Positions 46,201 to 59,000 of a stretch of 64,000 nt of DNA are shown piece after piece. Source of the stretch: Heterotrichella gracilis (Eukaryota > Sar > Xanthophyceae > Tribonematales > Xanthonemataceae); assembly GCA_032358255.1 (NCBI GenBank), contig JAULBX010004443.1, positions 186,001-250,000 on the forward strand, written 5' to 3'. Each line of letters starts with the position of its first letter. The first letter of the stretch is position 1. Position numbers and translations under genes: made by a program. Below the pieces are notes generated by a model that worked only from the letters and a program-made list of their open reading frames with translations, searched no databases and was not told where the DNA came from.

Positions 46201-49200
46201 TCACGCATACTGGTGCGAGAGCTTCCCCTCCCTCACAATGTAGTAATCCTCCTGGAAGGCCTTCCCATCAATCCAAGACTGGATGATGTCGCATGTCCCC
46301 TGGGCGTAGCGGGCCTGAAAAGGGAATGGCATCCAATAAGATCCAGTGGATTACACCACCTGGGCGGCTTGCTTGCACAGTGCCATGCACGGCATGCACT
46401 GAAGCTATATGCACAACTAGCAGTGTGTTATTTACGTAACAGGTTTCTGAGGTATAACAAATGCCACATTGAACATATTTTACATCATGATATAACACGA
46501 GTCCACAACGTCTTGCCATATCCAATAATCTGATGCAGTTTATTCCATTCAACCTGGTCAAGCATTGATTACCTGCGCATCCAGCGTTGTGCCTGACAGG
46601 TGGGGCGTCATGGCGTGGTGGGGCATGGTGCGCCAGGGGTGGTCCTTGGGGGGGGGTTGGGGATACCACACATCTCCACCATAGCCTGGGGGCACAAGAA
46701 AACAGGGTCACAAGAAAACAGGGTCATATCAGAATGCAACAATGAAGAATCCTGGGATGAAAAGCGCAACACAATGTCAACCTCAAACCCAATTGGAACA
46801 GCTATGAATACTGCCCTCTATATTGTGCTTTTCGATTTAGGCCAGCCTACTGCAGTCACAATCGCATGATGTATGACAAACACATGGATGCAATTGCAAA
46901 CAGTGCTGCATGCACCATGTTACGCTGCTGGTTAGTAACCAGGCCAATGCAATAAGCACAATCCCCCACCTCAAGGTAACAGAGTCACCTGCACAACTCA
47001 CTCACCCCTGCTCCTCCCTCCTGCAAATCCTAACCCCTTCCCTCCCCCCTCCCTGCCCAGCACTCACCCCCCAGCTGGCCAGATTTGCTTGCCTCCACCA
47101 CCGCATCCACATCCACAATTGGTCCACGCGCGTTGTTCACCAGGTAGGCACCCTTCTTGAACTTACCCAGGAGCTTCTCGTCAAACATCCCCCTGCCAGT
47201 GAAAAAATTAAACTGAGGGCAGCGGGAAATAAGGTTTATAAGGGTCCCACAGCTTGGTAGGATGGTGCAAGCATATCAGCAAGATGGTACAGGCTGATGA
47301 GTATACACAAAACCTCAGCCCAGGAACCTGCCGTGCCCTTGCAACTGCACATGCCCTGATTATGATATTACTCCCCTGTCTTAAGCACCATGCCTGTTAA
47401 AGGATACAGGTCAAGGGCTGCGGTTGTGTTGCTATTCATTATTGGCTTTCTAACATTAAACATTATTTTTGTAATTTTCAATTGAGCTGCAATTGCTACC
47501 TTGTCTTGTCGCTGAGCGGCAGGTTGATCGACACCACATCGCACTTGGAGACAAACGCCTCCAGGTCGGGCTCAAACTCTGCACCCAGCTCCTTTGCCAC
47601 GGCCTCATCCAGCGGGTGGCGTGCGTAGTACACAAGGTGCACGCCAAAGGGCTGCGGGAATGGGGCGGCTATCAGATCAGTGCATCATTGGAAAGTACAT
47701 TAAGGCCACAGGCCACATCTTGAGATGTTAAGGCCACAGGCCACATCTTGATACGCGCGCGCTTGACAGGTCGAGGGAAAGCGAGGCAGCCCACTGATAG
47801 TATGCCAGGCTGTTGTTGCATTGGGACAGAAAAACCCTATTAACTTAATATTTCAATATCCCAGATGCAGAATACATGGACACAGTCCCATTGCACAGAG
47901 AAGATTGCATTGCTTTCTTTACTTCAACCCCCACCCACTCACCTTGAGCCTCCTCATGAACTCCACACCAATGCGCCCGCCGCCCACACTCCCCACAGTC
48001 TTGCCCTCCACATCCCTGGCGCGGGACGCCACCGCTGCTACGTTCCACTCCCCATCGCAGGCCTGGCGGTAGCCTGGCAGGAAGTTGCGCACCAGCAGCA
48101 GCACGCGCATCACCTCATCCTCCGCCACACTCACCACATTGCTGCCTGGGGGGATAACATGTATATGTAAAAGCTGTATTGAACAGTACATGTCAGCTGT
48201 TTGGCAACCAGGGCAATTTATGTGCCACAGCCAAGTGTCCCATAATATGTAGCTTTCATGATAATTGCTTTCGTTTTATAGTTTTGAGTCTGTGCCTGGA
48301 AAGACTTTACAGATGATCCTCCTCCGCACCGTGTATCCCTTAGTTTCCAGCCATATGCTGGGTGATGTCGACATGCAGTCACCACTAGCTTGAGACGTGT
48401 AGCTAATTCCTGTAGGCACTGTCAACCCTACACCCAGACCCTCAACCCTTGTCATCTTACTCCCCACCCACTTTCTCCCCGCCTACCTGTCACCTCCGCC
48501 ACTGTAATCCCCTTGTCAGCAGCCGCGTGCAGGTCGATGTGGTCCGACCCAATGCCCGCGGTGACCGCCAGCTTGAGGCGCTTGGCTGACTCCAGGCGCT
48601 CGCGGGTGAGGTAGGCGGGGTGGAAGGGGGTGGTTACCAGCACATCGGCATCCACAATGTGGCGAGCAAACTCTGTGTGAGGTGGGGAGGGGAGGGTGTG
48701 GATGGTTATGTGGAGGACACTATTATGACCAAATAGCATTAAAATCATGACTGTGCTGGGTGCAGGTGAGCATGCTGGATGGGGTGATGCGCGGCTCAAC
48801 CCAAAGCCTTTGTGTGCATTTGGGCTCACCCAAATGCACAACACGTGTGCAAGGTCAGCCAACAACACCTGCACCAGGCACAACTTGAGGCTATGCGCAT
48901 GGCTCCAAGCTACCAAGCATATATGCGCAGCGCCCCAAATCATCCAAGCATACCAGCATGCAAATTCTAGCCTTCTATTTGTATTACGATAAACTTAGAT
49001 ACATCTGCCTTTTACCGCCCCTCATCAATGCCACAGACCTGCATGGCTACACACCAGCGCTGTGCTGCCCTGCACCTCCTCCTCATCCCCTCCTCACCAC
49101 CCCCCACCCACCTGAATCATCCCCCTCCTTGTCATCCGTCACCACCACCTCAATCCCCTTGGGCTCCAGCACCTCCCGCAGCCCCAGGGCATTCTCCGCA

Positions 49201-49579
49201 CAGCCCAGGAAGTGCTCGTCCTCGGCATATTTCCCCGCGGTGTACAGCACGCACAGCACCTTGCGCACATCGCGCTTGGCATTATCGCCCTGCAACACAT
49301 CATGTCACATGTGGGACACGTGGCGCAGGCGGTGGGGAGGGGAAGTGTGGGTGCGCGGTTTTATATACACATATCAGTTTATTTTCTGGTGCCCTGTAGG
49401 AATGTGCAATGAAGCATGAACCACAAGCGTAACAGCTGCATTTTTCTTTCAAGGTATATGTAAATAGATACATGAATGATACCTACGCTCCTCATCTCAA
49501 GTGTGCAGGCGTTTGTTGCGGAAGAGACAGAATGAGAGAGAGCCATCCTCTTGCTGTGGCAGTACATGTATGGAGCCAT
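46201..49579 (-). CDS. FDH: NAD-dependent formate dehydrogenase, mitochondrial type
   Basis: Eight exons on minus: 49579(or 49546)-49487, 49289-49112, 48672-48487, 48145-47943, 47651-47500, 47192-47068, 46685-46573 and 46314-46201, giving 376 residues from the inner Met (MALSHSVSS) or 387 from the outer, with agreeing phases. It matches plant FDH throughout: [36 protein letters not shown]-like [37 protein letters not shown]. The Rossmann glycine motif is [10 protein letters not shown]. The catalytic Arg is in [10 protein letters not shown], Gln in [11 protein letters not shown] and His in MTPHLSGTT. The enzyme oxidises formate to CO2 with NAD+, normally in mitochondria. The short N-terminal extension is Ser/Thr-rich and arginine-bearing, fitting a transit peptide, but exon 1 is the least certain part. 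Confidence 0.93.
47697..47756. repeat. 28-bp tandem duplication in FDH intron 4
   Basis: TTAAGGCCACAGGCCACATCTTGA occurs twice in direct tandem, apparently very recent because the copies are identical. Confidence 0.9.
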
Positions 49580-52495
49580 TATGCATCATGCTGAGTTAAC
49601 TTGGCAACTGCATGCCGTGTGCAGTTCACTTAGTGGCCGTCCACACTTTTAAAAAGCAATGCCGCCCTTGATAAGTGGGCACCAAACTAAAAGAGCTCAA
49701 CAAACTTTAATAGTGTTTCGCCATTCATATGTACAGAATGCCCCATTTTATATCAATCAGGACCAAGAATGAATGCCACTGACTTTCAGCGTCTGTTGAA
49801 CAGAGATAACTTCCAGCGCGGGCACTACGGTAGTGCTAACTCTGCTGAAGAATTACCCTACGAGGGCTTTCCCTGACTTTGGAACGCAGTGACTGGTGTG
49901 CAACCCCAGAGAGACCCACCTTGGACATGTTGGACGGTGTCACGAGGCGGAATATCTTAGCCAAAGTGGTCTTCTAGCTTATGCACTGCACGAGTAAACT
50001 CTGCCTGCCAATACCACCCTTGGACTTGGTTGCAGCTTTGCGTCACGCTACCCTACACTCGGGTTCTTCCTTAGCAAGCTGAATGTGTGGGCTTCTGCAC
50101 TTATTTCTTTGCCTGAAACAAAGATCGACACTTATTATTCCCGAACCTCTTGCATAGAATGGTTATACCTTCGACTTTGGGCTGCTTGAAACTTTCAAGA
50201 CTTGGGATGCAGTGGCCACCAGGCAGCTATCCCCAATACCTGGAAAGTGCAAGCCTCAAGCGGAGCCACACCTTCCAGTGGGGGTCGCGACGCACACCCA
50301 AAGCTGTGGACGGCTGTTTGTTAGGCTTGCCGTGCCATAATGATTTTTCAGAGCTGCACCGAAGGTACCCTGCAGCTGCAGGCCTTGGAGTTCCTGCCAT
50401 GTGGCGCCACGTGGCCTAAACGAATTTACCCCAATGGCCCTTGTGACCCCGGGGTGGAACAACGCAAAACGCAATCCCAGGTAGCTTGGCAGAGCCCCCA
50501 TCCACATGTGTTGCTGAATGTTTCAAATAAGGATTTCAGCATAGCTTGGGCCATGGCAATTTGCTGTGTGCATTTCCACTGGTGACACTGCGCGCATGGG
50601 CGCCTGTTCTGACTGACAGTGACTAGCCTAGTAAAGTATCGTACGTACTAGGTCAACTACCAATCACATGGTGACCGTGTCTTTAGTCTTCTTCAGTCCC
50701 CACGCACTGTGAGCACCATCACGCCATGCAGCATGGCATATGTTTGCCAACGCAGTTTTGCCAGGATAATCCAATCATTGCCAAATTGGATACCGGGTGT
50801 GACATGGACCAGTTTCACGCCTGGCGGCCCACTGACATGGCGCATCATGCGCATTGAATTTCAAAAAAGAAAGTTTTCTAGAAAACTTAGGAACGCCCAC
50901 AGGTGACAGCATTGCCTTAGCCGTCCCAAGCATGTGGCGCATGAAGTCTTCGATGTGGCTAAAACGATTGAAACAAAGACGTGACACAATGATCCACCAA
51001 CCAGGGATATCAGCTTACCAGGCCTGGTCATGGCCAGTCATCAAGACTTGGTGCCTTAGAATTGACACCATGCCATGGTTAACCATAGTTAATTGCACTC
51101 ATCGGGACCGTCCCTGGCAGGCGCTGTCCAGACAATTACCTTGCTTGAAATGTCAAGGCACTCCACATGGTATCATAGTATATACATGAAACCCGAAATG
51201 AATCATTCTATGATAGATCAGCACTGGTTGCTCACAAACTTTCAAGGAGAAGGACATGTGTAGACCGCCTACCGCTAGGTACGTAATCAGTACGCGGCAT
51301 GCGCTCCAGCAGCACAATAGCATTAGCGAGGCTCAGCGCATATGCAAAGCTTGCACCAATGACCTCTGATCAGGCTGCCTAATCGGCATGTCAATAGATG
51401 CAAACGTTACCCTCATTGGCTTGCTATGGTCCATATTCCAGGTAGCATGTGCATATTTATAACATACAACAGTTGTATTCTGTACCCATAATAATTATTC
51501 ACGAAGGCTCATCAAGGCTTCACCAACAGCGTCATTGCCCATCAAACTACTTTGCAGCTATTGACAACAATTGATGCATGAATGTACAACACATTGTACA
51601 ATTGTAAAAAGAACACAAAAATGAATGCAAAAGGAAAATGAGCTGAAAAAAACACCAAAGAATTCCGAGTGGAATTTGGCAGTGCTAGGGGTGACGTCAC
51701 CACAGCAGGATGCAGCCCACCCCCAAGGCTAACTAACAAAGTCCAATTCTACCCATAGTCCATGCCCTAATTGAACACACCCGTTGCCAAATTTGACAGT
51801 TTGGCCCAAGTTGCCCATCCGAGTGCACCCCACACCTGCCTTGGTAGCTTGGACCATTTTCCCCCTGGCTTCGGCCCCATGTTGCCCCCACCTTTGCTCA
51901 CGTGAGTCGTTTGCACTTGGGTCCCCCAGACACCGCCGCCCCAAGGTGGATTTGGGAACCAAAGCTGGCCACATCAGGTGTGTCGAAGCTGCAAGGAACA
52001 AGGTGGATAAGAGGCGCTTTAGAAGGGAGGGCAGCATGCAGTGGTGGTGCTGGACCATGGATACAGGGGAAGGTGGCGTGAATGTTTCAGGTAAATTGGT
52101 GAATAAATTGGGCCCATCCTCGTTTCAGTGAGTTTTGGGTCGACCTTCCAGGATTTTTTCCCTACCCCCCGAAAGTTGCAAGGCGGGGACTTGAGGGATC
52201 CCACAGGCCTGCACCCTGTTTGTGCGGGGTGGAGCTGCTGGTTGCATAATGTACACGGATGATCACCTGATGATCATGTGCAAGGCTGATCACGTGATGA
52301 TCACATGATGACTATGTGCACGGCTGAGTGCTGATACAGCTGCACTGCAAGAATGCATGTAACCATATCAACATTTGACCAACCAAGCAACCTTATAACA
52401 CAACCAACACTAGGCACGCTATGCCAGGCAACTGCAAACCCCACAATATGCGGCGGAATGCATTAATGGCGCCAAGAGCACCACAGTGCATTGAC
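49580..52495. other. 2.9-kb gene-free region
   Basis: Upstream of formate dehydrogenase. No coding signal on either strand; a 115-codon plus-strand frame at 51784-52131 has no family motif. Includes a cluster of TGATCA palindromes at its right end. Confidence 0.5.
52255..52325. repeat. TGATCA/TGATGATCA palindrome cluster
   Basis: GATGATCACCTGATGATCATGTGCA is repeated, slightly changed, about 40 bp later as TGATCACGTGATGATCACATG. Each half can fold back on itself. Confidence 0.75.
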
Positions 52496-54588
52496 CTACA
52501 AGTGCGGCTGGAGGCTGGGCACCGCAATAGTGAAGTCTGGTGCCACCAAACCATTGGCCCAGGTGGGAAATACCGCCTTTGTGGTGGGCCAGGTGGTGTC
52601 CTGCGCGTCGCTGGCCTTGAGGGGGCGCTCTAGGGTAATGAAGAAACCCTTGGCGTTTTTCTGGCAGTTGAGCAGCTTGACGTTGTCCTTGCCACCAAAG
52701 GCGGTGTCTGGACACGCGCCCAGGACCGAACCCTGTGTGGCACACACCAGTACACATCAGCCTCAGGGAGTGACTTAATCCCGGTGTTGCGGCACATCAT
52801 GCGGGCAAGCTTTGGACGACGCAGCCAAACACGCAGCCTGGCATTGTGCTGGCGCGGTCCAGGGCTAGGGGTTAGGGTTTAGAGTGTGGGCAGATGGAGC
52901 CCTATGGCGCAAATGCACATTGCGCATTGCCCCAGGGGCGTAGACAGCGGGGCACCAGCCCTGCCCATCAAACGCTTCCCTGGGTGCCATCTTGGCACCA
53001 GTGTTGTCAGCGCATGGCGATGGTGCGCGTGCCACCGGCACCCCACGGGTGTTGCTGCATCCTGTGGTGACCCAGCCAGTGCCCCACAACCCCACGCACA
53101 CTCTGAAAGCCTCCACCGGTGCCCCTTTTGGGAGGGTGTAGGGATAGGATTTAGGGTTAATCACCCACCTCAAACGATTGGCAGCGGCTTGAATCCGACA
53201 GGAAGTAATCCTTTGCCCAGCACTTGCCCCCAAAGTACCCCGCTACAACTGCGTCGCTGCCCGCCATGATCCCAAACAAATTATGGTTCTGGTTGAAGCC
53301 AAACCCTGCCCAGCGGTCGCCGCTGCCCGCCAGCTCCAACCCTAGGGTAATGGTGGCGGCGGCGCTGTTGAGCTGCACACAGGGGGGTGGCATTGTTATG
53401 TACTTGCATTCTCGCCAAATGGCCACAATGGCAGTCAGCCTGGTACACATGGAGTGCCAATCAGGTCTGCCCAAGTCAGTGCTTGGATACTTAATCTTGC
53501 GTGCGTGTGGGGGATAATGCGGGGAGTACATACGCAAGCTTCCCTTGCAAATACGTAAACAATTGTCTCTACTGGGCGGGGATTGAATGACGGAGAGAGG
53601 GAGTGGAGAAGCATCCAGCGAGGGCTGAGATTTAATATGGTGCTGTCAGTCACTTTACGAGTGATAGATCGGAGAGTGAGGGATCGGCCAGCAAAATGCT
53701 GTGCTCTTCATTTCTAGATCTCTTCTGCACTATTTGTCCCCCAGGACGAGTCCTAGTTTCTAGGTAATGGACTCAACAATAGTGGCGCTCATGGGTTGCT
53801 TATGAACATGTAGCTGACCGCCAGTGGCATGCCCCACGTGCCTGGCCACCATGTCATATGGTCCCTTGAAACCCTAATCCAAAAACCCTAAACACTGGCC
53901 CACCAATTTGACACTGTCTATAGCTGCATGTGGCAAGGTCGCAGGAGCCCCCAACCCACCTTCCACCACAGGTTGTAGCGCCCCTCTGCCAGGGTGCTGC
54001 AGTGCGAGAACCCAAATGCCTGCACAGGGTCGCTGCTCGGGGTGGTTTGCTTGGGAGGAGGGGCCGGTTGCCGCTTGGGTGGGGGGCTGCGTTTTGTAGG
54101 TGGTGGGCTGCGACGCCTGGGTGGTGGGGACTTGCGCCTTGCAGGTGGGGATTTCTTGACGCTGGTTTTGGTTTTTGAAGGCAGTGATGTTTTTGACGAG
54201 ATGGACTGTGTAGTGTAGGTCTTTCCACTGCTCTCGCTCACGCCGTGGCCAGCATACTGCAGGGCCTTGCGGGTGGTGTGCGGTAGTCGGTGGTGCGCCT
54301 GGTCCAGGGTAGTGAGGCAGGGTGACGAGCGGGTACAGACAGTGATTGTGCATACATGACAGGGCGATATACAACACTACCATAATTGCACTGGGCCTTA
54401 CAGGGCCTTGACACTGTGTGCACCCCCATGAACGCCAGCCCAGGCAGTGTGATCTGCGGGAATGGTGCCACAGTGTCCCACCAGTTTGCCATGCACAGGC
54501 GACAAGTGCGGCTTACCAGGTCTTGCAGCTGTCCCTGCTCCTGCGCACTCCCCTGGAGGCACAGTGCTGCCAGTGCTAGCTGCACCAT
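52496..54588 (-). CDS. Secreted SPPP-linker DOMON-domain protein
   Basis: Four exons on minus, 54588-54373, 54256-53960, 53372-53169 and 52732-52496, give about 317 residues; all junctions are phase 0, but the first one (donor GTATAT) is the weakest. A signal peptide (MVQLALAALCLQGSAQ) leads a Cys-bearing segment (TCRLCMANWWDTVAPFPQI). A basic, Pro-rich linker with repeated (K/R)SPPP motifs follows, then the DOMON-like fold: AATITLGLELAG, DRWAGFGFNQN, MAGSDAVVAGYF, KDYFLSD, and in the last exon GFFITLERPLKASD. DOMON domains bind haem or sugar in extracellular proteins. SPPP linkers are hydroxyproline-rich glycoprotein style, common in green algal walls. Residues for haem binding cannot be judged by eye. 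Confidence 0.7.
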
Positions 54589-56075
54589 GACCACATGCCT
54601 AAGGCATAAGGGTCTGATCATTGCTGCTGGGGGCTGCTTTGAAGGGGTGCTTGGCGAGTGGTTTTGTCAGAGGCAGCAGGGGCTGGGTTGCTGAAAGCTT
54701 GGTGACCGAGGTAGGGTGGCTGCAATACTCTGTAAATAATAGCAGTGCTGTGGAGTTGTCTGAGACCTGAGAAATGCGGTTAAGTCTTACAGTGCTGAAA
54801 TGGGTTGCTGTGCCGCGCCCAACACAGTTGCCCTGCAGGTAGGGGAGAAGTATAGTTACACACGCTGTGGGATCATGACCCAGCCTCCATGGCAACTGCA
54901 TGTACTATAATACAAACAGTGCCAGCTGGCACATGGCATGGCAAGGTTCCTGCAACAAGAACTGCCCAACAACTTCTGCCGACACCAAAGCAGAGTCAAC
55001 CCGCTAAGCGCAGTCTAAAGTTGCACACAACTTCTAGAAGGGTGCCTGCAAAGACGCGGACTTGTTGGGTGCTTTCACTGCACAGGCCAAAAGGGCTGAG
55101 AAGATGGTCGAGCCTGTGGCAGATTCCAGACCACACAGGGCTTACTGCTTGGTCGTAAGTCAAAATCAGGAGATTTACAGTCTTCCGTGTCTTGTTGGGT
55201 TAGCTCCTAACAGGCTCTCGAGCCGTGCAAATCTGTGGTCGTCTGCATGCATGTACTGTCACTGGCACGATCACTATTGCACGGTCACTCACCACGCTGT
55301 GTTCTGGCGTCCCCTGACCCAAGCCCAGATTGAGAGCTAGACAATGATCGACCTGCGAAGTACTGCAGGCCTGTGGGTTAGGGTCCTTACGCAGCAGAAC
55401 GTATACGGTTCTGCCTGTCTCGGGTGCCAGGTGCTTGATGCCACCTGTCCCCAGCAGGGGGGTTCCAACTACAGCTTGCACGAGCTCGCCCGTCTGGCGG
55501 ATACCAGTGCAGTGCAACCTGAAAGGCCTGCCTTTTACTGGCAGAGCACCCTTTTGAAGCGTTGGTGCGTATGCTTTCTGGTGCTTAAGTAACCAGAGCA
55601 CTGTGTTGCTTGTGTTTGGTTTTGATATGTCTGTACTGAGCCAGCCTCTTGTGTGCGGCCACCTGCGAGCAAGGGCAAGCGTATTCGCGTGTGCAAAGTC
55701 AAACTTGACCGCTGCCGGCGCAAGTGGCAGGCGGCTATTGGGAGCGTTTGGGTACAGGAGGTGGGGAATGCAAGCATATATGAACTAGGTGCATATCAAC
55801 CGTCAACCACAGCACCGTCCCCACCGTCGGTGGGTCTGCACATAAATACCAGGAACCATGTTTTTAGCAAGAAAGATGCTTGGGTTTAGGTGTGAGTTAA
55901 GTGTTTCTGTTGCTATTTGGTACCAACTGACAATGCATGCATATAAAGTGTTGCGCCTTGGCTTCAACTGAGCTGGGCTATAGAAGAAACAGGACAAAAA
56001 GAGGCACTATTTCACTGCAGGGCACCATCACAGCGCACGTTCACCAAGCATTCCGTATCGTCATCTGCTGAAGGC
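54589..56075. other. Divergent promoter region, DOMON gene / aminopeptidase
   Basis: No exon recognised. Scattered short open frames only. It should contain both promoters. Confidence 0.45.
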
Positions 56076-59000
56076 ATGGCATCAAAAAGCGAGGCCCAGG
56101 ATGGGTCTGGCAACGGTGCCCCAGGGAAGCGCCACATGGCGCAGGAGATGCTGGACTTCATCAACGCCAGCTGGACCCAGTTCCATGCAGTGGGTGAGTG
56201 CCATTTGTGTGGGTTTAATTGAACCATTGCGCTACACCTGCAGAGAACTTTTTGGGTGGACGCACTACTGTGCCGCCGTATGCCCGCTGCTGCCTGTAAA
56301 CACTCAGTCAAAAGCTTTGTTACCTTCTGTAAACCCTACCATCCTCCGAGCATCAACTGAAAATCTACCGTTGTGCACAAACCTTGAAAACCCTACCACC
56401 CTGTTCAAAACCTCACAACCCATGGCGCAACTCCGTACCACCCCAGTGCTTCAACACCCCACCCACGCGCACCCCCATACCCCCCAGAGGAAGCCAGCAA
56501 GCGCCTGGTGGCCGCGGGCTTCACACACATTGCTGAGCGGGACGCCTGGGAGCTGACGGCTGGGGGGAAGTACTTCTTCACGCGTAATATGTCCACCTTG
56601 GTGGCGTTTGCGGTGGGTGGGAAGTACCAGGCGGGCAACGGCTTCCACATGCTGGGGGCGCATACGGACAGGTGGGGGGAGAAGAAATCCTAAGCTAGGG
56701 CTACAGGGTGCAGACAGACAGGATGGCAGGGAAACCCTTAGCTAGGGTTCCACCTGCTTGGCACACACGCTACCGCCCTATGGCCATTCCCGCACACGTT
56801 CCTTATTACACACCCACACCATGGCCATCCCCACCCACCACAGTTATACCTCCCACTGCCACGCACTCACACAGTGGGCAAAATCATCAATCACCCTGAA
56901 CCACCCAAATTTGTTGATCACAATCCCACCCCCCCTCCCCCTCCAGCCCCTGCCTGAAGCTGAAGCCCGTGAGCAAGGGTACCAAGGGGGGCTACGACAT
57001 GGTGAACGTGGAGTGTTACGGGGGAGGCCTGTGGCACACCTGGTTTGACCGCGATCTGGGGGTGGCGGGGAGGGTGCTGGTGCGGCAAGGGGAGAAGCTG
57101 GTGCACAAGCTGGTGAGTAGGGGAGAGAACTGGGGGAATGGCTGGGGCCTGCGGAGTATTGCACGTGGGGGGCAGTGAGGACATTGCAACTGGGCAGCGG
57201 TGTTGATCGCAGTGCATCGGTTGGGGTTCACATGATGTTGCATGGCCCAGGCGCACACAGCAGCCATGGAATGTCACCCGCCGGTGCGCATGCATCCACC
57301 CATGATGCATGAAAGTTTCATGATGAAACACTTGCACCCTCCTGCGCGGCATCGAGGCATGCACGGAACCCCCCGCACCACTCACATGCGGATCGCATCA
57401 ACACCCCCTCCAGCATACCCCAGAAACATGAAGGCACTGGACCACCACTCATACCACCCCATCACCACTCACCCACCCCACCACCCGCCCCCTCAGGTGA
57501 AGATCGACAAGCCCATCCTGCGCATCCCCATGCTGGCCATCCACCTGCAGCGCGACCTGTACGAGAAGGGCTTCAACCCAAACAGGCAGCAGCACCTGGC
57601 GCCAATCATCGCCACGGCAATCAAGGTGGGTGGCGGCGAGGAGAAACCCTAGTGTTAGCTCTGAATCCTAGATAAGGGTGAACTGAGAGCCGTGACCTCA
57701 ACAGGCAGCAGCACCTGGCGCCCATCATCGCCACGGCGATCAAGGTGGGGAATTCTAGATACTCTTCTGTAAACATGAAAGATTTAGTGGGCTGTGGATT
57801 GCTAGAATTGATGATGGTGGGATGAAGTGAAGGCCCTGGATCCAGCAATACCTTACGCCGATTATCCCAATGGCGGTTCAGGCGGGATGGTGGGAGGGGA
57901 ATCCCCAACCTTGACCCTTCCTCCACCTCACGGCACAGTCAGCCATGCGAGGACCAGTAATCACCCACCCACTCACTTATAATCCCATGTAAATGCTACT
58001 TGGCTGATGTGGGCTTAACACATGTCGTGTGCATCAGAATCGGTTCAATAGTATGAAGCATAGGCTGGGAAATTAAGCGGGGCCGTGGAATTGCCTGTAT
58101 CGTGTGTGGCCATCGATTGAGCCCCCCCACCCCCACCGCAGGATGCAGTGAACCCTCCCCAGGATGGCGCCAGCCCCCCTCCTTCTGGCGCTGACGAGTC
58201 TCGGCACGCCCCCCTGCTGCTGCGCCTGCTGAGCGCCCAGCTTGGGTGCGCCCCTGGGGACATTGTGGACCTTGAGCTTAACGTGTGCGACACGCAGCAG
58301 GGGGTCATCGGAGGTGGGTGGCGGGTGGGCGGGGTGCGGGAGGTGCGGGTGGCCATTGCTGTGGCATCTTGATGCAGTGTGGTTGGATGGGTTGTGGGGA
58401 GTGGCGGTACGGTACTTCCCCCAGGGGTAAGCGGTGGCAGCATTGGGTTGCCAAGCCTGCAGTCCTTACATGCTGCGCATCTGAAGGTATTTGGTGGTGG
58501 TGGTGGGTTGGGGATGGACCCTATTCAATTCCCAGAACACCCTATTCATGCCCACCACAACGCCTTCCACGGCTGGGTTGCCACCATCTGCCGCACTGAG
58601 ACAGTGCCAGACAAGGGATAGGTCCTGGACTGGGGTGAGGCATACCAGGCGTGCTAGTCTCGCTTTAAAGCTGAAAAACCCATACTGCAATGCACACACT
58701 TGCTAACTTACCCCATGCGCAAACATGCAAACTTACTTACAACACCCCCCCTGCCAGGCGTCGAGGACGAGTTTGTGTTTGTTGGCCGCCTGGACAACCT
58801 GTGCATGAGCTTCTGCTCGCTCCAGGCGCTGATAGACAGCTGCAGCGGGGAGGGCGCGCTGGACGGGGAGGGTGCGGTGCGCGCGGTGGCGCTGTTTGAC
58901 AACGAGGAAGTGGGGTCAAGCTCAGCGCAAGGTGGGGGACTGGGGCAGGGCGTGGGGCAGGATTTGGTGAGGGGTTGCTTCAGCAACACCGGCGAAGAGT

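Noticed and set aside
51784-52131. 115-codon plus-strand open frame
   Set aside because: No signal of any family and no neighbouring exons.
58525-58625. Possible extra aminopeptidase exon
   Set aside because: Phases of 58313 and 58758 already join the conserved VIGG and [14 protein letters not shown] segments; nothing is missing.
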